A stretch of 64,000 nucleotides of DNA from Azadirachta indica. Taxonomy: Eukaryota > Streptophyta > Magnoliopsida > Sapindales > Meliaceae. The notes under the pieces are model-generated. The model was given only the letters and a program-made list of their open reading frames with translations, ran no database searches and was not told where the DNA came from. The DNA lies in NCBI GenBank assembly GCA_022749755.1, contig CM040442.1:6794457-6858456 (forward strand), in the 5' to 3' direction. Positions 24,563 to 36,300 of the stretch are shown in pieces (position 1 is the stretch's first letter; every line of letters starts with the position of its first letter). The position numbers and the translations under genes are program-made.

Positions 24563-25879
24563 TGTCGGTCCCATGAGAAAAGTTAATATATTAATTATTG
24601 AAAATAATTAAGTAATGAATTTATCTTAAAAGATCGAATTAATGTGATTAAGAAAATTAAAAATAAACAAAGTAAAATAAACTATTGTTTGCATCCAATT
24701 CTCCAAATAATGTTATTTTGATGTAATACCTGTGTTGCTAGTTAATTATTCTAATTTATTCGACAATATCTCATAATCAATCGAATCTACTTCGCATCTA
24801 AATAATTCATTATATGTTTATGTGAATTAAATTAAATGAAAGTGTATTATGTTTGGTGATAATTTTTAACTAATTATGTAAATCATATTAGTACATTTCT
24901 GTCTAACATGTAATTTACAGTATTAATTACCTAGTGTAAATATAATAATCACTTTTCAATACAGATTAATCCACAAATCATCCAAATACAAGCCAAATAT
25001 TCAAACACATTAATCATCATAATAAATACACAATACTAACTATTAAATCAATATAAATAACACAACTGCAAAAATTAGATGCTTCAAATAGATTATATCA
25101 TTACCTTAAAAATAAGTTTAACTATACAACAGATGCAGTTCAAAACCTACAATAATAACTTCACAATTGTTCAATTCAAAACAAGGATTTAAAGACAAGG
25201 GAAAGAGATAAACTATATTAAGAGAGCCTTAATCTTCAGAAACTTGAACTTCATGCCCTAAAATTCTTCCAATCTCCTCTCTCTCTCCCTCTTAAGTTTC
25301 TCCTTTTCTTTTCTTGCAAGTCAAAAACCTTCCACAAGTGACTCCCTTCATCCAATACCCAAATACATATAAAACCTTATTTCTTTCCCAAATCTAACCA
25401 TTCATATCTGATCTTAGGGTTCAGATTAAGTTCAAAAAACGTCCAAATCGCATGCAATAAGCGCCGAGGCTCCAAAATAGTGCGGGGACGTGAGACAACA
25501 TGCAAGGATGGCGCAGCCGCACTGCATTCTGCCTAAGGGCAAAAAACATGGTGCTGGCATGCCACTTGGTGGCGCGGCCGCGCCAAAGTGTGGCGCAATC
25601 GTGCCATGCTATCTTCTTCCAAGGTTTGGGAACCTTGCAATTTAGTCCCCATTTCTTTTGCACTTTAGTCCCCATATGTCTTGCATTATGGCCCTTAATT
25701 CTCTTGCAATTTGATTCCTAAACATCTTCCTTTTCGAGCCGAACTCACTTTAGATGGCTAGTTTTCTCGTTTTTTACACAACGCAACAAAAACACATCAA
25801 ATACCAATAAGACTTGAAGATTAAACAAATAAATTAAGTTTAAGAGTGAATAATAAGCGCATGTTTTACGCACTTATCA
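24563..25879. mobile_element. 1.3-kb insertion, possibly a solo LTR
   Basis: Starts TGTCGGTCCC and ends CACTTATCA (TG...CA ends), with no transposase or reverse-transcriptase ORF. It contains ctctctctctccctc, a GC-rich part with the perfect palindrome ggcgcggccgcgcc (25571-25584), and repeats of tttagtcccca and ttgca(a/c)ttt. Open frames at 25421 and 25500 overlap on opposite strands of this GC-rich part and look like chance. Flanking 5-bp sequences do not match (aaagg/gtagt). This is explained by loss of about 45 bp of host DNA at the left side. The family could not be named. Confidence 0.5.
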
Positions 25880-25900
25880 GTAGTGAATTTTTGGTTGAGA

Positions 25901-26165
25901 AGGATATCCTTGATAAGAAATAAAAAAGGTTCTAAACCTATCAAAGAATCACTTGCTGACACAATTGCCATCAGGAATTTCAAAATTGGTTTCACTACAG
26001 TATCTTAATCTATCAAGAACTTCCATCAAAGAGTTGCCGAAGGAGTTAAAAGCCTTAGTGAATCTTAAGTGCTTAAACTTGGAAAACTCACGTTATCTCC
26101 ATACAATTCCACGGCAACTGATTTGTAACTTTACAATCTTACAGATATTGAGAATGCTCAATTGT
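25901..26165 (+). repeat. Right copy of 265-bp duplicated LRR segment
   Basis: Second copy of 24281-24545. It continues without interruption into the rest of the LRR domain, so this is the original, insertion-free arrangement. The 19 bases between the insertion and this copy (25880-25898, gtagtgaatttttggttga) equal 26209-26227. Confidence 0.9.
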
Positions 26166-26870
26166 GGTTATTCTGGTAAAATACCAGAAAATAGCATTCT
26201 ATTTGGTGGTAGTGAATTTTTGGTTGAGGAATTGCTTAGTTTGAAACACTTAGATGCATTAAGCATAACAATGAAAAGTTTCTCTGCTCTCCATAGAATT
26301 TTGAGCTCATTAATCTCCAAAGAATTTTGACATTGTGATGATTTGAAGTCCTTCAATATTTTTTTCTTAGCAGAACTAAAACATCTTGATAAAGTACCCA
26401 TTGTTTACTGCAAATATTTGGAAGAGTTGAAGATTAAGTATGCAGAACAACTTCGAAAAGCACCTGATCATTCTGGTTTCCACAGCCTCTCAAAATTAAG
26501 GGAGGTGACATGGCTCTTTTTTGCTCCAAATCTGAAAAAGATTCATGTAACAAATTGTCTTGATATGGAAGAAATAGTTAGTATTGAGAAACTGGCGGAA
26601 GTTTTGAAGATGATGAGAAATCTGACTCCCTTTGAAAAACTCCAAAATCTCCTCTTGCGTGTTCTACCAAATTTGTAGAGCATCTATTGCAAAGCTTTGC
26701 CCTTTCCAATTCTCAAGAAAATATTTGTTCTTGGCTGCTGAGAGCTTAAGAAGCTTCTACTCGATTCCAACAGTGCAAGGGGACATAAAACTCTCGTCAA
26801 GGGAAAGGAACACTAGCGGAAAGAGCTACAATGGGAGGATCAAGCCATACTAAATGTCTTTCTTCCTTGT

Positions 26871-27418
26871 TTTGAATCTATTCAATGGATTACAGAGCTG
26901 TAGTCAATCACTTCAGCATTTTGACCATTTAGAGTTGCTCAATCTGCTACCATGAGGATATCTGAAGCAGCTTCAGAAAACGCTGTTGTCGTCTGTCCCC
27001 TGTGCTCTGTTTTTAATCTTTCCAATCAATAAATTGTATTACTGTACTAGATCTGGAATTTGCATTGATGGTCCTAGCCATTGCCAGTTGCTTGTCTCCC
27101 AGATTTGCCTGGCTATTTCGTTGAATCGGCTCTGGATTCATTACAGAATATAAGATAATTCTCCACTATCGTACATTTCTTGATATGAACAGGATTCAAT
27201 TCATTAAATAAATTATACAAATTAAAAATTTCAGTCAAGGGTAAACAAAGGGCAAATTTGCATACAAGTTAACTCCATCATCTCTTCGTATATACCATAT
27301 TATGTAACATCTTGATATTCTGCACAACAAAATATTGAAAACCTAAGAGAACAAAGTGAGGAAGGACAGAGAGTAAGAGATTTTATTTACAAAAAGTTTT
27401 TCACTTTCACATTGTTAG
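26871..27418. other. Intergenic DNA between NBS-LRR debris and FRS-A
   Basis: The left part resembles a decayed NBS-LRR 3' UTR (caatcaataaattgtattac near 27024, a possible poly(A) signal). The right 200 bases are the presumed 3' UTR of the minus-strand FRS gene. No other gene is seen. Confidence 0.4.
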
Positions 27419-29422
27419 TTATTCTTGCTTCTCTTCTACGTCGTGAACCCTACTTAACGACTCCTCAAAAGCCTGTAATGCAACCTTGCAGTGATCCAGA
27501 GAGATCACTCCCTCCTCCACAACTTGCAAGGCACTTTTATACAGCTGATTAAACCATAGAACACGATCAGTAGCATCAACATCACTGGAACCATGATCTG
27601 GAATATACAAGCGTTTGTAATCCTTCTTCCATCGTGACAAGATGTATTTAGAAGGGATCTCTTCCACACCATTAAAGTTTAGCACACACAACGCATGCCG
27701 ACATAAATATCCATAAAAGTTCAAGCAACTGCAAATGCAACGAACCTCACCAGCTGTTCTATTGTACAGAACTTCATAATCCCTAATCTCCCTCCTATTT
27801 CCTTCGCCCAAAACACGCTCCTTAACCAAGAATATTACAATTGGGCCATCAACATGCAACTGTGTTGTACTAAAACAAGAATACATCTCCTCCACCTCTA
27901 ATTGGAACTTCTTGAATATCTCTCTAGTGTACACCTTGGAGAGCTGCAACTCAAATGGACATCTTGTTTTCAATGTAGGGCTTACAGTTCTTGACTCAAT
28001 ATCTGCAAGATTTTCCTCCTTGTGCTTCTTTTGTAGAGCTAATTCATACCTGTCTAGAAATTCTTTCAAAGGAGTTTGCTTATGCACATACCTATCAAAA
28101 AATGGATTAAGGGTATCACCTGGCTGTGCAGCACACAACCCAGCAAAAAAGGTATCCTTCAAATAAACTGGAGCCCATTGAACTCGATCTTCATACAAAG
28201 ACCGAAGCCACTCATGATCAACAACTCCAAACCGCTGGACCATAAATCCCCATGCTGTTTCAAATTCAATCACTTTCAGGGATTCATAAACTGCTTTAAG
28301 CAGGGCCCTTCTAATTGCATCATAGTTGCGCAATCCTCCTAATTTTTCAGGAACTTTCTTCATGATGTGTGACAAACCAAACCGATGATGAGCTTTTGGA
28401 AATACCTCCTGAACTGCACTCTGCAACAGTTTGCACCTGTCCGTTATAATAGTTTGTGGAGACCGTCCTGACGCACATGTAACCCACGCTTTGAACAACC
28501 AAATATATGACTCAGTTGTCTCACCTGCAAGCAGGCCACAACCCAGCAACACAGACTGGCCGTGGTGATTTATTCCAACAAATGCCACAAGTGGGATCTC
28601 ATATTTGCTTGACAAATACGTGTTGTCAACATAGACGACATCGCTGAAGTACCCACAAGAAGCCCTGGACCTACCATCAATCCAGAATACATTCCTCAAA
28701 TGCCCTTCATCATTGAGATCCATCAAATAAAAAAAATTTGGATTGGTCAATTGCATACGACAGAGGTAATTATAAATGGCTTGTGAATCACCCTTTTTAA
28801 GGTTCAGCTGATTGGGATGATTGGAAAAATTCCTGACTTCTCTTTCAACTGTGTTCAAGTTTTCATTTCCACCTGCATCAATTACAAGTGCCCTGTACAA
28901 CTTGATTGTTCGTCCTTCTGTGTCAGACCCTGACAGTGAGTTCCTTTTGGTTCCACTGCCAATCTTCTTAATTGATCTATGGACCTTAGCACCTAATATG
29001 TGGTTATGGTCAAGGGTGACTTCGAGTACCCTCCATCTTTTGGAATCTACTAATCTCATTCTTATCATCGCAGGACAACCAGTTCTTGTTTCTTTTCTCA
29101 AACGGTTTACATCTTTAATTCTTTTGAAACCCTGGCTGCTGCAACAAAGTACTGCACCATACTTCTCCCTACTATTTCGTTTGAACCATGAGTTCTTCAC
29201 TCTAACTCGAAAGCCCACTTCCTTAGCATAGCAATTATAATAGTTATAAGCATCATCATATGATTCAAACTCCATTCCAACAGCAGGAGCAACAAATTCC
29301 TTTTTTCCTTCGATTACACCATTCGCACTATTAAAAACTGTTGTTTCACCTTCTCCTTCTTTTTGACTCTCACCGCATTCATCTTCAGGCACTCGCTCAC
29401 TGCGAAGGGTAGCTTCTTCCAT
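27419..29422 (-). CDS. FRS6-like: FAR1-RELATED SEQUENCE protein, FRS6/FRS8 type (copy A)
   Basis: Transcription factor derived from a Mutator-like transposase, related to FHY3/FAR1 and probably nuclear. Length 667 aa from the ATG at 29422. Domains: acidic N-terminus; FAR1 DNA-binding zinc domain about 54-144 ([42 protein letters not shown]); MULE transposase domain about 265-360 with Asp266 (VDNTYLSSKY) and Asp328 (IITDRC); SWIM zinc finger C562-x-C564...C574-x-H576 (CICS, CRHA). The frame stays open to 29524, but a splice acceptor (ttcag) lies directly before the ATG, so coding starts at the first base of exon 2. Exon 1 is an untranslated leader near 30571-30680. The protein closely resembles Arabidopsis FRS6. 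In that family the transposase fold is kept for regulation and not for transposition. Its partner copy lies 3.9 kb upstream on the same strand. Confidence 0.92.
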   Translation of the reverse strand: MEEATLRSERVPEDECGESQKEGEGETTVFNSANGVIEGKKEFVAPAVGMEFESYDDAYNYYNCYAKEVGFRVRVKNSWFKRNSREKYGAVLCCSSQGFKRIKDVNRLRKETRTGCPAMIRMRLVDSKRWRVLEVTLDHNHILGAKVHRSIKKIGSGTKRNSLSGSDTEGRTIKLYRALVIDAGGNENLNTVEREVRNFSNHPNQLNLKKGDSQAIYNYLCRMQLTNPNFFYLMDLNDEGHLRNVFWIDGRSRASCGYFSDVVYVDNTYLSSKYEIPLVAFVGINHHGQSVLLGCGLLAGETTESYIWLFKAWVTCASGRSPQTIITDRCKLLQSAVQEVFPKAHHRFGLSHIMKKVPEKLGGLRNYDAIRRALLKAVYESLKVIEFETAWGFMVQRFGVVDHEWLRSLYEDRVQWAPVYLKDTFFAGLCAAQPGDTLNPFFDRYVHKQTPLKEFLDRYELALQKKHKEENLADIESRTVSPTLKTRCPFELQLSKVYTREIFKKFQLEVEEMYSCFSTTQLHVDGPIVIFLVKERVLGEGNRREIRDYEVLYNRTAGEVRCICSCLNFYGYLCRHALCVLNFNGVEEIPSKYILSRWKKDYKRLYIPDHGSSDVDATDRVLWFNQLYKSALQVVEEGVISLDHCKVALQAFEESLSRVHDVEEKQE

Positions 29423-30680
29423 CTGAATTATATACCAAAATCCCACATTATACACAGCTACACATTGAACTGAACCCCCATCATACATGAAAATAATATC
29501 AACCAACCAAGGTTCATAACTCATTTCAACATTAACTCAGACACACAGTATGAAAGCAACGAATTAAAAACAATTCTGAGATAAATAATTTAGAATTCAG
29601 AAGTATAACAAGACCCTCTCATCTAAATATCTAGTCATCTAAACACACACTTCTAAGTATTGTATTTGATAGTATGCAACCAGAAACAAATATTCTAATT
29701 TTTTACTGGAAACAGAAAATTGAGACAAATAATTTTTATTGATTATGCAAATTCCTCTTTAGCAATAGATTTCTAACTCCCAGCTGACAACTACAATTTC
29801 ACTTTGTCTCATTGTGGCTCAAATGTCAAAATTATGTCATCATGCACAACATGAAATACATGATTCAAAAAGACCTAAAACTTATAATAACAGGAAGCAA
29901 AACCCAAAATAACAGAACATATTTGATCATAATAACAGTAATACCTCAAGAGCATGCATATCAGAGGTGTCTATCTAAGTTGAAACAAGAATAAGAAGAA
30001 TTCAATTCATCACTTAACTGTTTCTTTCCCTGTTGTTCAATTATTATTGGCAACATAAGGGTCATTTATTTCTTTAGCCAATTCTCGAATGTTTTCCAAG
30101 TCACAATTTAACGACAAATTCCATACATACACAGCTTAACATTAACCAACATCAATTCAGCAATTTGCACAAAACTTAAAAATTTGCAACATTTGCAGAA
30201 AATAAAGAAAAAATAATTCACTCAATCTTGTCCGCTTCACCATCTAAAGCATTAAAAGAGAAATTTTCTAAAACATTACAAAATTTATCCGACGATTTTG
30301 TGATTAAAACTAAATTAATAACTTTCTTTTTTAGTATAAACTCCAAAACTTTATATTATCTATGTGAATTCATTAACCACTGTTTGGTCGCTGAGGAAAC
30401 AAACTAATTAGCTATACAAGAGGAAAACAAAAGACTCGGAATTTCAATTTTTTTATATTTAATTTCCCTCTACTTTCGCTGCGACCAAACAGAGAGTTAC
30501 AGTAACAGAATCGTCAAACAAATTTCAATTCTTAAAATTTAACCTAAGCATAAGAGAATTTTTAGCGCACCTACGGTAGCGCTTCGGACGGTGACTAGAA
30601 TCTGCCGAGAAGGATCCGGTGACCCGACAGATCACGGCGTCTGAGTGATGAGCGGCGTTGGTTTGCTTGCTTGTTAGTTT
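29423..30680 (-). promoter_or_regulatory. Leader exon and 1.15-kb leader intron of FRS-A
   Basis: On the minus strand a GC-richer stretch (about 30680 to 30571) ends in ccgtag/gtgcgc, a good donor. The acceptor ttcag lies at 29423-29427, directly before the ATG. The intron is 1148 bases if 30570 is the first intron base. The arrangement mirrors FRS-B, where the equivalent exon 1 does code. No ATG occurs in the leader exon as read. Confidence 0.55.
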
Positions 30681-31019
30681 GGGGAAAAATATATTGGAAA
30701 CTCGACGGGTGAGTTTAGTGTTTCCAGGCTTGAATTCTGTCCATTTTTTTTTTTTTACGTTGATCATCCAGTTGATGTTGTCTTTGCGCCATGTCAGCAG
30801 TCCACGTCGGAGAAAATTGTTTTTTCACATTGTTCAACCTAGCCGAAAAATTTTTACGATTTACAAATAATTTTTTGGGTCAATAGCCCCAAAGTTTGAA
30901 CTAATTAGGAATGGGACCCATCCATTCTGAAAATTAGGTTGAGAATTCATTTAGTAAAAGTTTTTAATTACTTGTATAAAATTTTGAGAGAAATCTTGAC
31001 ATTTTTATGAAAGAAATTT

Positions 31020-32164
31020 AGGACTCGTTTGATTTATTTTTTAAATATGATTCATTGTTTTTGAAAATAAAAAATATAAAGTATTAAGAAAATATTTATT
31101 TATCTTAAAAAATTTGAAAAGAATTTTTAAATTGAATTCTAATTTTTAGAAAAATTAAAAAACAAAAAAAATGTATTTTTCTATTACTCGAATTCTAATT
31201 AAATTCAAAAACTATTTTCTTATTATTTTGAAATAAAGAATGCTCATTACCCTCCTGATTTTTTTTATTAATATTCTATTACCCCTATATTTTTTCTGAT
31301 GTTCTATCACCCTGATTCTTATTTTTTTATTAATTTTGTCCTTCAATTCAATTGATTTACAAATGATAAAATCTAAAATATTAAAAATACTAAAAGATAA
31401 AATCAGAACGCAGGAAGGTGATAGGATAATACAAAAAATATAGAGGGGTAATGTACATTCTTCCTTTTAAAATATACTTTTTTGAATTTATTATAGTTAT
31501 CTAATCTTAATTTAAAATAATTTTCTTTCTAACGCTTATATCATCATTTTAATTCTAATGTTTACTTATAAAAGAAAATTAAACTTTTGTTTTTACTCAT
31601 TATATTTTCATGTTTATTGTTTGCTTTTGTCATGATATTTTTTTAATTATATTTTATAGTATAAATTTTAAATTTGCAATGTATTTAGTTATTCAGTTTA
31701 TATATAATTTATCATAACACTTGGGTATAATGAGTTGAATGCCGTCTTATTATATATATGTATTCTTATTGAACTAAAATTGATAATTTTTTAAAATTTT
31801 TATCAATAGTTTTTAAAATTTATTCTTTAAAAAATAAATTATATTATCATTGTATTATTTTAAATTGATGAATTTTAAATATTAGGTTGAAATAATTAAC
31901 ATAAATAAAACATTTATACTTAATTACTAATAAAATTTTAACAAAAAATTATTAATAATAGATTTAACCAAACACATGTTCTCATTCTTATTTTTTAAAA
32001 GTTATATCAAATATATTTTTAAATATTTTAATTTAAGAAACAATTTTTAAATATTATGTCAAACATATATTTAAATATTAAAAATATTAAGAACATAACT
32101 TATATTTTTTAATCATATTCAAATTTTTAAAAATAGTTTTTAAATCACGAATCAAACAGGCCCT
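31020..32164. mobile_element. hAT-like MITE about 1.1 kb
   Basis: The left end aggactcgtttgatt matches the reverse complement of the right end (aatcaaacaggccct). The similarity extends inward through AT-rich text (tttttaaatatgattca versus aaatagtttttaaatcacg). The agggcctgtttg-type terminus is common among plant hAT-derived MITEs. No ORF is present. Target duplication is not clear. It contains a second, smaller inverted-repeat element. Confidence 0.6.
31237..31461. mobile_element. 225-bp MITE nested in the hAT-like element
   Basis: The left end agaatgctcattaccctc and the reverse complement of the right end (agaatgtacattacccctct) form terminal inverted repeats of about 25 bp. The repeats continue as tgatttttt/atatttttt. 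A similar terminus, ggggtaatgaacattct, appears alone near 977-995, so the family is dispersed in this window. Confidence 0.65.
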
Positions 32165-33306
32165 ACATTTTAAATGAATTTTGAAACTGATGAGTTTGGT
32201 TTTTGATCAAATTTTACCAAAATTTGATGAAAATTTTCATATTAATAAAGAATTTTATTCATCAATAAATTATTCAACATTATCAATTTTCTTTGTAATA
32301 TGGTAAATTAATAATACCAATCATCAATAAATTATTAACAAATCATGGATGATCATCGATGTTATTGGAGATTATTGTCCTCAGTTGCATATTAACTGAG
32401 GACTAAAATCCAATGCCAATTTAGGACTTTACTTGAGTAGATACATGCATATAATTAATTATTATAAAATGAAAACATTATAAAAATAATAATAATAAAT
32501 TCTTACCTTATATAGACAAATTATGCACGTGCCAATTAGATCAATATAGGATTCTAATTCATCAATTGATTCAAATGATAAATCCTTCTAAGAACACAAA
32601 TTTTTAAGTTCTGTGAGGGAATTCGATTTATGGAAAGAGGTAGGGATTAGCATGAAAGAAAGAGAGAAATAAGTTGACCTAATGTTCTTATCTTCCTATC
32701 AACTTCAACGCCAACTGTCTCAAAGATTCAAGATTTACTACAAATTATCCATGTCTAGTGTTCAGAATATGCAAGATAGTTGAGTGGAAACAAACCAAAG
32801 TTCAGCATAAAACCATTTCAAAATTGACCATATCGGAAATGATGGTGGAAATTGAGCTATTTGTTATGTGAGTGAGGTTCAGCTTACCATTTTTGTCTTT
32901 TTATCCACTGTTGGTTGTCTTGGTCATCCTGCAGCATTTATCAAACAGGAGAGAATAATATACTAAAAGAAATTAGTCCAATCATTCGTATCTGTGAAAA
33001 TGAAGGTTTCTTCCACCTCTTTAATCCAACACAATCTTCCAATCTAATATGACACAGTAACTAGAGAAACAATAGACAGATTCAGACATCATTTAGGTCC
33101 CGGTTATAAGGGAATGATAACAACTTTCTGCCGCATCAAGTCTTCTGAAGTTATGATAATTCTTTAGTGGTTAAATGTGCAATATCCAAGTCACTGTTTA
33201 TTTGCACAGATTACAAGGTGACGTATAGACACAGATTGAAATGTTTGGTACATGAAAAAGATAACTCTAAATACTACAAAGAATTATATACATTCCTATT
33301 TTGATA
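32165..33306. other. Intergenic DNA and 3' flank of FRS-B
   Basis: Nothing recognisable from 32165 to about 32900. The last 400 bases, less AT-rich, are the likely 3' UTR of the minus-strand FRS-B gene. Confidence 0.4.
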
Positions 33307-36300
33307 TTATACATGTTTGTCTGCAACAAGACGAACCTTATTCAGTGATTCTTTAAATGCCTGCCAAGCGACCATATAATGATCTTGAGAAATCATCCCT
33401 TCCCCAACAACTTGCATTGCTCTTTTGTACAAATGATCAAACCACTGAACTGGGTTAGTGATGTCAAAATTATTTGACCCAAGATCTGGCACATTAAGGC
33501 GTTTGAAATCCTTCCTCCATCGCGGCAAAATATATTGGAACGGAATATCCTCAATGCCGTTGTAGTTAAGAATACATAATGCATGGCGACACAGATACCC
33601 ATTGAAGTTAAAGCAACCGCAAATGCATCGAACTTCTACCCCTGCTTTATCGTACATGACTTCAATGTTCCTAACATTGGTCAGACTTCCCTCACCCTGA
33701 CGTTCTTTAATTATGTATGTCACTGTTGGCCCGTTAGCATGAACCTGTGTTATGCTAAAACAACAGGACATCATCATAACCTCCTCTTGGAACTTCCTAA
33801 AGATTTCATTTGTGTAAATTTTAGAGATCTGCAACTCATAATAGCTGTGTGTGTTCAGGATGGGGCTTGAATCTCTTGTCTCAAGATCATCAAGTGCTTC
33901 CTTTTGACGTTTCTTTTGTAGAACCAATTCATACACATCAAAAAATTCTTTCAAAGAAGTTTGTTGACGCATACAATCCTCAAAAAAAGGAATCATGGAT
34001 TCACCCTTTTGGAAAGTGGACATCCCAGCAAAAAATGTGTCTTTCGAGTAAACTGGAGCCCAACGCTCCCGATCTTCATATAGTGCTTGGAGCCACTCAT
34101 AATCTGCAACTCCAAAACGCTGGATCATAGCTTCCCAGGCCATTTCAAATTCATCCACCTTTATAGAGTCATATACTGTCTTATTCAATGCCATCTGAAA
34201 TGCTTCAGAATCCGGAAACTCACCCAATTTTTCAAGTATGCTTTGCACAACATGTGACAAACAAAGCCGATGGTGAGCCCTAGGAAATACCTCTGCAATT
34301 GCACTTTGCATAACCTTGCACTGGCCTGTAATGATAGTTTGTGGAGGACGGCCTAACATACAAGTAAGCCATGCCCTAAATAACCAAACATATGTTTCAA
34401 ATGTCTCATCTGCAAGCAAACCACAGCCCAGCAACACAGACTGCCCATGGTGATTTACTCCAACAAATGCTATGAGTGGAATCTCATATTTGTTTGACAA
34501 GTATGTCGTGTCAAATGCAACCACATCACCAAAAGAACTATATGCAGCTCTAGACCTAGAATCTATCCAAAACACATTCCTTAAATGCCCTTCATCATTA
34601 AGATCCATCAAGTACACAAAATTTGGATCAGTCAGCTGAACCCGAGAAAAAAAATTATATATGACTTGTGAATCACCCTTTTTAAGCTTCAAGCACTTTC
34701 TCCAGTCTACATGGTTGCTGATTTCCCCTTCATTCAAGTTTGAGCTTCCATAACCCACGGAATCTAAGACAGGTGTTCGATACAACTTGATTGTCCGTAC
34801 CTCCACATCAACAGAAGGCTCTACCTTCCTTTTACTCCCAGCCTCCATCTTTTTATGTGACTTAGAATTTTGAGCTCTTTCAGGGTCAAATAAGTGATTG
34901 TGCTCAAGCTTGACTTCATCAACCCTCCACCTGTTAGATTCCACTAACCTCAACCTTATCATGGCAAGACAACCAGTTCTTGTTTCCTTCCGGCGACTGT
35001 TTGCCTCTTTAATCGTTTTAAAACCCTCACAGTTGCAGCAAAGCACTGCACCACGTTTTTCTTTGCTATTACGTTTTGTCCACGATGATTTTACTCTGAT
35101 GGCGAATCCTAGTTCCTTAGCATAGCAATTATAATAATTATAAGCATCATCGTAGGACTCGAACTCCATTCCCACAACTGGTGGGGGATATCTGTTTCCT
35201 GAAGATGTATGTCGACCATCAACTACAGTTCTATCATCTCTATAATTTTCGTGGTCATTACTTTCACTGTCAAGGATTTTCTTGCTGTCACTCTCAAGGT
35301 CATTGCCTTCAATATCAAGGCCATCACTTTCTATCTCAAGTTCATTGCCATCAATATCAAGATCATTGCCTTCAAGGTCAAGATCATTGCTATCAATCCC
35401 TAGGTCACTGCCTTCGATATCAAGGTCATTGCCATCATCCTCAAGCAGTTGCTCACTGTTTTGAGAGCCTTCTTCTATCTGCAATAAGCAATAAGGAAGT
35501 GAATATCAACAACTTCGAGTTAAGCAGACAGCATTTTAAAGAGCACATCAACAAGATAAATTAAACAAGCTATAATAGCATCACATTTATATCTGAATGT
35601 AGCATTGTCTCCTTTTAATTAGTTTTCTCCATCATTTGTAGGTTTAACCTCCATTTTTCTCCATCATTTGTCAATGACCATGGTAAACATCACTTGATTC
35701 CATTGCATCATAATTAACATCTATTGTTTTTATCCCACACTTCCACTATATAATTTTTCCATGGATTCTCACAAATTCTACTGGTTGTCATTATTATATT
35801 CATAATCACTTGGTTCTGTCATTGCATCAGAGCTTTTCTCCAACACCTGATCTCCATCATTTCAACTGGAACAGTTTTTCTTTCTAGAATGTCATCCTCT
35901 ACCATCTTTCTTTATTATCAATAACTCCAAGATCTCCAACGCATGAAAGTCTCAGTGATTCATCTCCCAATTTCTCTTCAAGTAAATTAAACCCACACTA
36001 AACACTCTTAGCACCAAAGCTATTCACATAATTTGCTAATCCCCAATTGTCCCTCATATCAGAATCACAAGTTCTCCATTCCTGTGGCCTACAAATTGAA
36101 GCCTATTCCTTATAGGACCGACCCAAGATAACCTTGTAACCTTTTTAGTCTTGCAAGCACCAAATCCACAGTAATGCAGAGATACTTAACTCCATTTGCC
36201 ACCCAAAAGTCATATGCAAGTTATAGTATAAATCCCTTAAATCTTTTCATGATATTTGATAATCCAACACTCTGTTCAATCAAATAGTAATTAAATAGAG

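Larger units (their letters stand above)
23877..26870 (+). pseudogene. CC-NBS-LRR pseudogene, 5'-truncated and interrupted
   Basis: Begins in the ARC domain (AVQLRRS, then [27 protein letters not shown]), passes a frameshift near 24030, keeps VKMHDVNRD, then stops. The first LRRs are missing: KRISLMRNK joins straight to KVLNLSKNHLLTQLPSG. At about 24546 the LRR stops and foreign DNA follows. At 25880 it resumes, but first repeats the 24281-24545 segment (25901-26165). It then goes on through PENSILFGGSEFLVEELL, a TGA near 26328, SLSKLREVTWLFFAPNL, another stop (TAG near 26676) and the tail region to about 26870. There are multiple stops and no start. It is certainly non-functional as a receptor. 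Confidence 0.9.

Noticed and set aside
25421..25721. Overlapping open frames on both strands in the GC-rich part of the 1.3-kb insertion
   Set aside because: Mirror-image frames in a palindromic, repeat-rich stretch. No domain, no homologous neighbour, no credible leader.
35181..35564. 127-codon plus-strand His/Gln-rich frame and 60-codon Ser/Arg-rich frame
   Set aside because: They are the complement of the FRS-B acidic repeat, where a 24-bp period keeps all frames open.
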